Source of the DNA: JANQRA01 sp035550735
GTDB lineage: Bacteria > Actinomycetota > Acidimicrobiia > Spongiisociales > ZC4RG35
Reading direction: 5' to 3'
DNA: 23,592 nucleotides
Assembly (NCBI GenBank): GCA_035550735.1
Contig: DASZOM010000014.1
Location: forward strand, 1 to 23,592
Shown here: positions 1 to 6,669 of the stretch, piece after piece
Numbering within the stretch: the first letter of the stretch is position 1
Layout of the letters: every line of letters begins with the position of its first letter
Notes under the pieces: model-generated
Databases searched by the model: none
What the model saw: only the letters and a program-made list of their open reading frames with translations
Told to the model about the DNA's origin: nothing
Position numbers and translations under genes: made by a program

Positions 1-299
1 GAACACGCCCTCGCCAACGTCACCGCCCAGAACTGGCCGAACAAAGAGCTCCTCGTCATCCTCCACGGACCAGAGAACTTCGACCTCGACCACCTCACCA
101 ACCTCACCAGCCAGCTCCCCTACCCCACCCACATCATCGGATGCCACCAAAACGAGATCTTCGGAGACATCCTCAACAAAGGACTCGACCAAGCCACCGG
201 CACCTACATCACCAAAATGGACGACGACGACCACTACGGCCCCCACCACCTCACCGACCTCACCACCGCCCACACCTACTCCAACGCCGACATCACCGG
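1..299 (+). repeat. Direct repeat, copy 1 (with 1950-2248)
   Basis: Bases 1-299 align without gaps to 1950-2248 at a constant offset of 1949. Bases 181-299 are identical to 2130-2248 over 119 nt, and the similarity drops abruptly after base 299. The left half (1-180) is similar but not identical. The repeat encodes the central part of the GT2 domain, including the metal-binding motif. The true left end lies outside the window. Confidence 0.9.
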
Positions 300-645
300 A
301 AAGCTGGCCTCGATCGTCCACCTGACGGAGTTCGACCTCACGGTGAGCCGGCACATACTCGATGCCGAGCGCTATCACCGTCACGTCGCCGGGCCGACGC
401 TGACCGCCCGCAATTCGACCATCTCGGCCCACAGGTTCCTCAGGAGGAGAAGCCGGGTCGACACGACCCTCCTGGAACGTGTGATGGCCGCGGACGGAGC
501 ACTGTTCATCACCCACCCCTATGGGTTCATCCTCGAACGTCGTGACTCAGGTCACACATGGGACGTCGACGGCTATCAGCACTTCCTCAAGAACGCGGTG
601 GAGACCGAGGACGGGATCCCTGCGCTCTTCCTGGAAGGCGAATGA
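1..645 (+). CDS. Family 2 glycosyltransferase, 3' end only (5' end outside window)
   Basis: The reading frame is open from base 1 to a TGA at 643-645, giving 214 residues of C-terminal sequence with no start inside the window. It contains the GT-A fold nucleotide-sugar/metal motif MDDDDHYG (residues about 72-79 of the fragment), as in family 2 glycosyltransferases that transfer sugars to surface polysaccharides. The first 100 residues match the C-terminal GT2 domain of the next gene without any gap, including a 119-bp stretch identical at DNA level. After the DITGK motif the two proteins diverge sharply. The missing N-terminal part is probably a second glycosyltransferase domain, as in the downstream paralogue, but that is inference. 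The stop overlaps the next start (ATGA), so the two are translationally coupled. The acceptor and sugar cannot be read from sequence. Confidence 0.85.
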   Translation, partial: EHALANVTAQNWPNKELLVILHGPENFDLDHLTNLTSQLPYPTHIIGCHQNEIFGDILNKGLDQATGTYITKMDDDDHYGPHHLTDLTTAHTYSNADITGKLASIVHLTEFDLTVSRHILDAERYHRHVAGPTLTARNSTISAHRFLRRRSRVDTTLLERVMAADGALFITHPYGFILERRDSGHTWDVDGYQHFLKNAVETEDGIPALFLEGE

Positions 646-2588
646 CGATCATCGGAGACACCCCCATGCCCGTAGATCCACAGACCGAGCTGAAGACGGC
701 CGGGTTGCGGCGACAGGACGTCGCCACGAGGGACGACCTGCCGCGTCATGCCGATCCGCGTCGTTCCGCAGCCGAGCGTTTGGTGGGGTTGGAGTTGCGG
801 GCGGTGCGGGCTGAGGTGGCGTTTGGCCGGCTGCGGGGTCGTCGTGTGGTGCGACTGTTGGGGGTGTTGGGCCGGTGGCGGCGTCGGCCGTGGCGGCTTG
901 ATGTCCTGGTGAGGGGGGTGGCTGGGGCGTGGGCCAAGCAGACGTTGCCGGAGTTGCCCGACCCTCCCACTGCTGATGGGTTTCTCGTCGAGTTGGAGAG
1001 GGTGACTTCTCCGGTGAAGCCCCGGCCGTTGCCGTATCCGCATCTTCGGGTGGCTCATGCCGGCCGGATCTCGATGTTCGAGATGGTCGCCCCCCACTTC
1101 CGGTTGGGTGCGGTCGACTTGGATCAGGAGTTGACCACCGGCTTCGACATGCTGCTGATCGAACCCGGTGTCGATGACCCTCTCGACGAGGTCGACCCGG
1201 GTCTGCTCACCCGTTTCGTGGAGGCGGGGATCCCGGTCCTCTACGTGGCGAGGACCCGGAGACATCTCACCAGCAGTCTCCTCCCCCAGGTCGACCTGGT
1301 CGTCGTCGAAGACCCCGATCTCGCCGTCCAAGCCGAAAGCCGGGGCCTGACCGTCCTCCACATCGACCCCTCCGTCGACGACACCATCCACAACCCGGTC
1401 GGCTGGAGACAACACCCCGACCCCAGCCTGATGGTCATCGCCGACCACCCCGGAATCGAAGACCACCTCGACATCATCGCCCCCCACTCAGAGCACATCC
1501 ACCTCTACGGCGCCGAGATCCCCGGACTCACCACCAGCCGACACACCCCCGACCGGCCCATAGCCGCCGTCCAGAACCAGACCGCCAAAAACCATCTCGC
1601 CGCATACACCACCCCCCAACTCACAGCCACCCCCACCTCACACACCCAACTCGTCCTCGAGCTCACCGCCGCCGGCATCCCGGTCATCACCCAACCAGAC
1701 CCCACCCTCACCCGCCTCCTCGACAGCCACTATCTGGACGCCACCACCCCCCAACAACTCGCCGGCCACCTCGAAACCCTGACACACCCACCCAGCCGGG
1801 AACGCCACTCCATCCCCGCCCGACGCCACGTCCTCACCAACCACACCCGACGCCACCGCTTCGAACAACTCCTCACCCACCTCGGGATCCCCACCAACCC
1901 CACCCCACGAATCAGCATCCTCCTCGCCACCAAACGACCCGACTACATCGAACACGCCCTCGCCAACGTCACCCGACAAAACTGGGAAAACAAAGAGCTC
2001 CTCCTCATCCTCCACGGACCAGACAACTTCGACCTCCCCAACATCACCAGCCACGCCGGCCAACTCCCCTACCCCACCCAGATCATCACCTGCCCCGAAA
2101 ACTGGACCCTCGGCGACTGCCTCAACGCCGGACTCGACCAAGCCACCGGCACCTACATCACCAAAATGGACGACGACGACCACTACGGCCCCCACCACCT
2201 CACCGACCTCACCACCGCCCACACCTACTCCAACGCCGACATCACCGGCAAATGGGGAAACATCGTCTACCTGGCCCACAAGGACCTGACCCTCGACTAC
2301 CAGGTGCACCGAGAGGAGACCTTCGGGACACATCTGCCCGGTGCCACCATGCTCCTGGCGAGGACCCTGCTGGAAGCGCACCGCTTCGGACGAGTGAATC
2401 GAGGTGTCGATGCGAACCTCTGGCTGAGGATGCGCCAGGAAGGCGCTCTCCTGTACTCGACGCACAGGTTCAACTTCATTCGAGTCCGGCACTCCGACCA
2501 CACCTACCAACGTGGCGATGAGGCCTTCCTGGGCTTGAGCACCGGCCACCTTCGGTCCGGGCTCGACCTGACCGGTTCGATGATCTGA
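642..2588 (+). CDS. Two-domain glycosyltransferase (CgeB/GT-B-like N-terminus, GT2 C-terminus)
   Basis: The product has 648 residues. The ATG at 642 was chosen because it overlaps the upstream stop (ATGA) and has a GGAAGG ribosome site just before it; an in-frame ATG further upstream would overlap the previous gene. Residues about 1-130 are Arg-rich and helical. Residues about 130-420 look like a GT-B Rossmann-type glycosyltransferase of the CgeB/group 1 kind, with an AAGIPVITQP-like nucleotide-binding segment near the end. Residues about 422-648 form a GT2 domain starting at RISILLATKR, with the DDDD metal/sugar motif at 510-513. The domain order suggests a bifunctional enzyme acting at the cytoplasmic face in surface glycan assembly. 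Base composition changes strongly along the gene: G/T-rich to about 1000, then C/A-rich and almost G-free at about 1390-2250, then ordinary. Confidence 0.85.
   Translation: MTIIGDTPMPVDPQTELKTAGLRRQDVATRDDLPRHADPRRSAAERLVGLELRAVRAEVAFGRLRGRRVVRLLGVLGRWRRRPWRLDVLVRGVAGAWAKQTLPELPDPPTADGFLVELERVTSPVKPRPLPYPHLRVAHAGRISMFEMVAPHFRLGAVDLDQELTTGFDMLLIEPGVDDPLDEVDPGLLTRFVEAGIPVLYVARTRRHLTSSLLPQVDLVVVEDPDLAVQAESRGLTVLHIDPSVDDTIHNPVGWRQHPDPSLMVIADHPGIEDHLDIIAPHSEHIHLYGAEIPGLTTSRHTPDRPIAAVQNQTAKNHLAAYTTPQLTATPTSHTQLVLELTAAGIPVITQPDPTLTRLLDSHYLDATTPQQLAGHLETLTHPPSRERHSIPARRHVLTNHTRRHRFEQLLTHLGIPTNPTPRISILLATKRPDYIEHALANVTRQNWENKELLLILHGPDNFDLPNITSHAGQLPYPTQIITCPENWTLGDCLNAGLDQATGTYITKMDDDDHYGPHHLTDLTTAHTYSNADITGKWGNIVYLAHKDLTLDYQVHREETFGTHLPGATMLLARTLLEAHRFGRVNRGVDANLWLRMRQEGALLYSTHRFNFIRVRHSDHTYQRGDEAFLGLSTGHLRSGLDLTGSMI
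1950..2248 (+). repeat. Direct repeat, copy 2 (with 1-299)
   Basis: This is the second copy of the gapless repeat, inside the GT2 domain of the 648-residue glycosyltransferase. The perfect part is 2130-2248. The offset of 1949 nearly equals the length of the gene (1947), as expected for a tandem gene duplication later homogenised by gene conversion. Confidence 0.9.
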
Positions 2589-2598
2589 CTTCGGCCGA

Positions 2599-2904
2599 TC
2601 AGGCTCCCGTGACCCTGTCGAGGTCACGCTTGACGAGGAGTTCCTCCTGAAGCAACCGCTCGATCGCCCGAGCACATTCGCCCGCCAGCCTCTCGACATC
2701 ACGGACGTTCGCCCCCATGGAATCCAGGCTGACTTGGAGGCTAGAAACAGATGACCTGAGCAGGGCGATCTCTGCCTCGAGGGCAACGAGCCTGACGGTC
2801 ACGTTCGAAGCATCGATCGTGGCCCCCAACTCGGCCCTGGTGAGGTAGCGGCGGTCGAGGGCCCGCTTGATAGCATCGCGTCCGCGTCCGAAACGCATTC
2901 TCAT
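2599..2904 (-). CDS. Small coiled-coil protein of unknown function
   Basis: The product has 101 residues and I do not recognise the family. It starts with a basic stretch (MRMRFGRGRD), followed by long heptad-like helices rich in Leu, Val, Ala and Glu (about 25-95). That is typical of a cytoplasmic coiled-coil or helical-bundle adaptor. There is no membrane segment and no signal peptide. The ATG at 2904 is supported by a TAGACT box ending exactly 6 nt upstream, consistent with a leaderless transcript; a second ATG two codons in is possible. The gene is convergent with the glycosyltransferase (10 nt between stops) and divergent from the PP-loop gene (36 nt). It may be a small partner of the surrounding glycan enzymes, but nothing in the sequence proves this. 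Confidence 0.65.
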   Translation of the reverse strand: MRMRFGRGRDAIKRALDRRYLTRAELGATIDASNVTVRLVALEAEIALLRSSVSSLQVSLDSMGANVRDVERLAGECARAIERLLQEELLVKRDLDRVTGA

Positions 2905-2910
2905 GGGCAG

Positions 2911-2916
2911 AGTCTA
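2911..2916 (-). promoter_or_regulatory. Candidate leaderless promoter -10 box (TAGACT)
   Basis: On the minus strand TAGACT is followed by exactly 6 nt and then the ATG at 2904. This puts the conserved final T at -7 if transcription starts at the A of the start codon. No ribosome site is visible. No clear -35 element was found at the usual distance. Confidence 0.45.
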
Positions 2917-2940
2917 CGACCCCGGTATGGAGCCACTCGA

Positions 2941-4185
2941 TTGCGTGTCCGCACCCTGACTTCAGGTAGGAAGCTCGAAGTCGCTCTTCGGCTCGACCCA
3001 GAAGACGACCTCCAGGGGTCGGGACAGCAGGAGATGGCCATCCAGCTGCTGACCGACTCGGCGACCATCGAGCTCGATGCCGACCCTGGTCGGATCCACC
3101 CCGACCTCCTGGCCCTTGCCCTGCTGGCGTTCCTTGCACCTTGGGCTAAACGACGTCTCCTGCTGGACCAAGGAGTCTCCGCGGGATTCGCCGACACGGT
3201 GTCGGAGCATGTCGGCATCGAGATCGGCCCGGTCGACGACTCCCTTCCGCAACGGAGGCCCGGGAGCAAACACGGCTTGATGTACTCCGGCGGGCCCGAC
3301 TGTATGGCGGCCCAGGTCCTCCTCGACACCCCGATGACCTTGTTCCACTTCAGGCGGGTGCGACACCCGCGCGTACCCAATCGTGCCACCCGCTTCCAGG
3401 CGGGTGTCCAAGAAGCCGTCGTGCGTCGGACGGAGTCCCGTGGTGAGGAGCTCCATGTCGCTCGCAGCGACCTGGAATACCTCTGTCTGCCCTTCCCCAC
3501 CTTCCCTCATTGGGTTGCACTGACCGTCGGCGCCGTCCTGCTCGCCGAGACCCTCGACCTCGGAAGGATTGCCACCGGCCGCAACATCAGTGGCATCTAC
3601 CTGGGCTGGGGGAAGCGCTTCACACCCGACGGTGAACAGGAGTCGCGATGGGAGGCCCTGTACTCCGCGGCGGGTCTCTCCCTTATTCACCCTCTGGCAG
3701 GAGCGACGGACATCGTGAGCAAACGTATCTCCACGACCTATCCACACCATGACCTAGCCCGATCGTGCGTGGCAGGAACGCTGGAGGCGCCTTGTCATCG
3801 GTGCAAGAAGTGCCTTCTGACGGAGCTGATCAAGGCAGCCATCGCAGGCGCGCCTCTTCCGGAGCACGTAGTGGCAAGTCTGTCGTCGAATAAGTCATTG
3901 ACGCGATTGGCCAACCGGCCCCCGCCGTACGCTGACCAGCACCTCCTCGCCTACACACTGGCCAGAGTTCCCGGTGCGGAGTCGACGTTCCTCGCGCCCT
4001 TGAAGGCGAAGCTGGCGGCTTCTGCGGACAGCACCGGTTGGATGGACCGCTACTACCGCCCGGCTCTCATCGATCGCCTCCCCTCGGATGTGGCCGATCA
4101 GGTCGCCCAGCGGCTGGAGGGCCACGTGGACTTCATGACACCCGAGGAGGAGAAGATCGTGGAGAACTGGTCCGCTGCCGGTTGA
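2941..4185 (+). CDS. QueC-like PP-loop ATPase with Cys4 zinc site
   Basis: The product has 414 residues. The TTG at 2941 is the best start: GGAG lies 8 nt upstream and no in-frame ATG or GTG precedes it. Residues 116-121 read SGGPDC, a variant of the SGGxDS PP-loop that binds ATP in the adenine nucleotide alpha-hydrolase superfamily, with the final Ser replaced by Cys. C276, C285, C288 and C291 follow the CX8CX2CX2C spacing of the zinc site in QueC (7-cyano-7-deazaguanine synthase). The protein is much longer than QueC (about 220-230 residues), with an extra N-terminal domain of about 100 residues and an extra C-terminal domain. No other queuosine gene is nearby. It probably activates a carboxylate or carbonyl by adenylation to form an amide, nitrile or thio group on a glycan precursor. 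That role is inference. Confidence 0.7.
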   Translation: MRVRTLTSGRKLEVALRLDPEDDLQGSGQQEMAIQLLTDSATIELDADPGRIHPDLLALALLAFLAPWAKRRLLLDQGVSAGFADTVSEHVGIEIGPVDDSLPQRRPGSKHGLMYSGGPDCMAAQVLLDTPMTLFHFRRVRHPRVPNRATRFQAGVQEAVVRRTESRGEELHVARSDLEYLCLPFPTFPHWVALTVGAVLLAETLDLGRIATGRNISGIYLGWGKRFTPDGEQESRWEALYSAAGLSLIHPLAGATDIVSKRISTTYPHHDLARSCVAGTLEAPCHRCKKCLLTELIKAAIAGAPLPEHVVASLSSNKSLTRLANRPPPYADQHLLAYTLARVPGAESTFLAPLKAKLAASADSTGWMDRYYRPALIDRLPSDVADQVAQRLEGHVDFMTPEEEKIVENWSAAG

Positions 4186-4193
4186 TCACCGGC
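4177..4193. terminator. Stem-loop spanning convergent stop codons
   Basis: GCCGGT (4177-4182) pairs perfectly with ACCGGC (4188-4193) around a 5-nt loop. The stem covers the stop of the + gene and ends 2 nt before the stop of the - gene. No T-tract follows. It could act as a bidirectional terminator in a compact, high-GC genome. Confidence 0.35.
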
Positions 4194-4194
4194 C

Positions 4195-5259
4195 TCAGTC
4201 GACCTGGATGTGTCGCCACCTGCCGTCATCGATCTCCCGTGCGAACAACCGCTGTTCCGCCTGCTCCCAGAGACGGCCCAACTCCTCATCGATCTCGGGC
4301 ACGAAGACTTCCGGTGGGCCGGGCCGTGGTGTGAATTCGCCCAAAACCGGACCGCGCTCCGACTCGAACAGGTCGATGCGCAGAAAGGGCCGCCCGATGA
4401 TCGCCGACAACCGCTCGGCGAGCTCAACCATTGCCGCCCCATCCGCCGGCGCCGCCAACTCGGGGTCGAGCCGGTCGACGAACTTGATCGGTCCCATGTC
4501 GTCCCAGTCCCGGCTCCAGAATTTGAATCTCCATTGCGACATGTCGCCGGTGGCCCGGACGTCTCGCTGCATGCACAGACCCACCACGCCGTCGAAGCAG
4601 TAGAACTTCCAGTCGTCGGCGATGTGGCGCGTTCCTGGCTTGAGAATCAGTTCCTCGGCGAAGATCGACCTCGAGGCGACGCCTTTCGAGGCCAACTCGT
4701 GGTGGTGGTCGACCATCTCCTCGATGGTCCACGTTCGACTCCGCAGCAGGTCGTGAAAGCCGCCGTCGGCCTCACGCACCAGCGCCTTCACTCCGTGGTT
4801 CGAGGACCCAAATCGCGTCTTCAAGACGAATGCCTCGGGCAGATCGGACCAGGCGATGTCGTCGACCGACTCGTAGGAGCCGAACGTCTTCGGGTGGTCG
4901 ATTCCGTGCCGATCGGCGAAGACATAGGCACGGAACTTGTCGTTGATCGAGTCGAGTGGGTCCTTGAGGCCGAATCCCCCGAGCGAGCCGTGTCTTCGCT
5001 TCAACTCCTCGAGTTTGTATCTGTAGGAGGGGCGGTTGCCCATCAGCTCGACCGGCACCCTCTCAGGGGTCGGAGGACCGTCGCTCGCGACAGTTGTTGG
5101 TACCTCGGACCGGGGTGGTCCCCCACGGGACCACTCGAGCACTCGCCGCACCGCCGGCCAACGTGCGATGGCGTGCCTGGTCTCGGGCCCGATCACGCCC
5201 GCCACCAGATCGATCCCGCGTCGGACCGACCTCTTGACCGTCGACATCCGTGCGAGCAT
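4195..5259 (-). CDS. TupA-like ATP-grasp ligase
   Basis: The product has 354 residues and the ATP-grasp layout of the TupA (teichuronopeptide biosynthesis) family. In order it shows a conserved DKFRAYVF helix, the ATP-binding Lys and Gly-rich loop in VLKTRFGSSNHGV, the IFAEELI hinge Glu, the family hallmark DWKFYCFDG, and the metal-binding FLRIDLF ... GEFTPRPG region near residues 300-325. Known family enzymes join amino acids to a polysaccharide such as glucuronic acid-containing teichuronopeptide. ATP-grasp enzymes form amide bonds through an acyl-phosphate. Residues 1-75 are basic and variable. The start at 5259 could also be the Met four codons in. It lies between the PP-loop enzyme (convergent, 9 nt) and the PLP decarboxylase (divergent, 62 nt). 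This suggests amino-acid decoration of the glycan; the exact substrate is unknown. Confidence 0.82.
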   Translation of the reverse strand: MLARMSTVKRSVRRGIDLVAGVIGPETRHAIARWPAVRRVLEWSRGGPPRSEVPTTVASDGPPTPERVPVELMGNRPSYRYKLEELKRRHGSLGGFGLKDPLDSINDKFRAYVFADRHGIDHPKTFGSYESVDDIAWSDLPEAFVLKTRFGSSNHGVKALVREADGGFHDLLRSRTWTIEEMVDHHHELASKGVASRSIFAEELILKPGTRHIADDWKFYCFDGVVGLCMQRDVRATGDMSQWRFKFWSRDWDDMGPIKFVDRLDPELAAPADGAAMVELAERLSAIIGRPFLRIDLFESERGPVLGEFTPRPGPPEVFVPEIDEELGRLWEQAEQRLFAREIDDGRWRHIQVD

Positions 5260-5321
5260 AGGACCGGCTAAAGGGCCGAGATCGACTTGACTCCTCGCAC
5301 GACCACCCCCCGAGGACCTGA

Positions 5322-6647
5322 ATGACCATCCGCAAACGTGGGCTCACCAGCGAGGAGCTGAAACAGGCTTTCGAGGACCTGCGCCAGTCGGACGCCGACT
5401 GGCGCTCGGGCCGTACCTGGAGCCTCGTGTACTCCGCCGGTGAGGACCACGACGAGGTCATCAGGTCGGCGTATGACGCCTTCTTCCATGAGAACGGCCT
5501 GAGCCCCTCTGCGTTTCCCAGCCTGGAGCGGATGGAACGCGAGGTGGTGCATGACCTCCTCGAGCACGTCGGGGCAATCCCGGCGATCGGAGGCGGGACC
5601 ATGGCGTCCGGGGGCACCGAGAGCATCATCCTGGCGATGAAGGCCTACAGGGACCGCGCCGGCATCGTCGAGCCAAACGTCGTCGTCCCAACCACCTCCC
5701 ACCCGGCGTTCGTCAAGGCGGGTCTGCTGCTGGGGATGGACGTCAGGACGGTTCCCGTCGATGACAACCTCACCGCGGATGTCGGAGCGATGGCCGAGGA
5801 GATCGACAACGACACGATCGCTATCGGGGCTTCGGCACCTGCCTACCCCTACGGGCTGGTCGACCCGATACGAGCACTCGGGGAGCTCGCCATCGAACGC
5901 GGAGTGGGACTTCACATCGACGCGTGTCTCGGCGGGATCGGCTTGCCTTTCATTCGGGAGCTGGGCCGTCCGGTCCCCGAGTTCGACTTCACCGTGCCCG
6001 GGGTCACCTCGATGTCGGTCGACCTGCACAAGTTCGGCTTCGGTGCCAAGGGCGCGTCGGCCGTGCTCTACAAGGACCGCGAGTTGCGACGTCACCAATT
6101 CACTGTGTTCACCGAGTGGCCCGGTGGGGCACTCACCTCGCCGACGCTCCTCGGAACACGCCCAGGCGGCGCCATCGCAGCGGCGTGGGCGGCGCTGAAT
6201 CACCTGGGGCAGGAGGGCTACCTGGGAGTATTCGGGTCGGTGATGAAGACTGTCGATCAGCTCTTCTCGGGCATTGCCGACATTGGCGACCTGCGAGTGA
6301 TCGGAGCCCCGCCAATGAGCGTGTTCGCCGTCACCAGCGATGCCAAAGACGTTTTCGCCATCGCCGATGCCCTCGAGAGGAGAGGTTGGCGGCCTGATCG
6401 CCAGAGTCGGCCGGACTGTCTCCATCACATCGTCACGCCGAGGCATGCGGCCGTCGTCGACGACTACCTCACCGACCTCGCAGCGGCCTACGACGAGGCC
6501 CCGAACAGAGGAGAAGGCGGCAGGTCTCGCATGGCCTTCTACGGCGTCACGTCGACGGTCGCGATGACCGACGATCTGGAGGAGAGTCTGCTCGACGATC
6601 TGGCCGGCAGATATGACAACGGGCCGGGGCAGACCGCCTCGCGATGA
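5322..6647 (+). CDS. Group II PLP-dependent decarboxylase/lyase, sphingosine-1-phosphate lyase-like
   Basis: The product has 441 residues. The ATG at 5322 has GAGGA 5 nt upstream. It shows the fold-type I PLP signature of the pyridoxal-dependent decarboxylase family in its sphingosine-1-phosphate lyase branch: TMASGGTESI (cofactor phosphate), HIDACLGG (Asp for the pyridine nitrogen) and DLHKFGFGAKG, where Lys237 should form the Schiff base. Known relatives split sphingoid-base phosphates or decarboxylate amino acids such as tyrosine or glutamate. There is no N-terminal membrane anchor as in eukaryotic lyases, so it is soluble. No sphingolipid synthesis gene is visible, so an amino-acid decarboxylase or a lyase on a polar substrate is more likely than lipid breakdown. 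It is followed 22 nt later by a second PLP enzyme. Confidence 0.85.
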   Translation: MTIRKRGLTSEELKQAFEDLRQSDADWRSGRTWSLVYSAGEDHDEVIRSAYDAFFHENGLSPSAFPSLERMEREVVHDLLEHVGAIPAIGGGTMASGGTESIILAMKAYRDRAGIVEPNVVVPTTSHPAFVKAGLLLGMDVRTVPVDDNLTADVGAMAEEIDNDTIAIGASAPAYPYGLVDPIRALGELAIERGVGLHIDACLGGIGLPFIRELGRPVPEFDFTVPGVTSMSVDLHKFGFGAKGASAVLYKDRELRRHQFTVFTEWPGGALTSPTLLGTRPGGAIAAAWAALNHLGQEGYLGVFGSVMKTVDQLFSGIADIGDLRVIGAPPMSVFAVTSDAKDVFAIADALERRGWRPDRQSRPDCLHHIVTPRHAAVVDDYLTDLAAAYDEAPNRGEGGRSRMAFYGVTSTVAMTDDLEESLLDDLAGRYDNGPGQTASR

Positions 6648-6654
6648 CCGCCGT

Positions 6655-6660
6655 TAGCGT
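6655..6660 (+). promoter_or_regulatory. Candidate -10 box (TAGCGT) before second PLP gene
   Basis: TAGCGT lies 9 nt before the ATG at 6670, which has no convincing ribosome site. This would allow a near-leaderless internal promoter in addition to read-through from the upstream gene. No -35 element stands out. Confidence 0.25.
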
Positions 6661-6669
6661 CTGAGCCAC

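Noticed and set aside
1..2248. The glycosyltransferase repeat as a mobile element or CRISPR-like array
   Set aside because: There are only two copies, in frame inside coding sequence, with no inverted ends, transposase or spacer periodicity.
1638..2786. Long minus-strand open frame of 382 codons opposite the glycosyltransferase
   Set aside because: Its product is a low-complexity Gly/Val/Glu chain, an artefact of the C/A-rich, G-free + strand; the + strand frame has clear GT2 motifs.
4210..5271. Open frame of 353 codons on the + strand opposite the ATP-grasp gene
   Set aside because: It mirrors the TupA-like gene and shows no family motif; the minus-strand frame has all the ATP-grasp hallmarks.
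5287..5292. TTGACT resembling a -35 box before the PLP decarboxylase gene
   Set aside because: No acceptable -10 box lies 16-19 nt downstream, so it was not called a promoter.
5268..6446. Minus-strand open frame of 392 codons opposite the PLP decarboxylase
   Set aside because: No motif, overlaps the strongly supported decarboxylase; antisense shadow.
5322..6647. Reading the SPL-like enzyme as evidence for sphingolipid metabolism
   Set aside because: No serine palmitoyltransferase or other sphingolipid gene is visible and the protein lacks a membrane anchor; the family also includes amino-acid decarboxylases.
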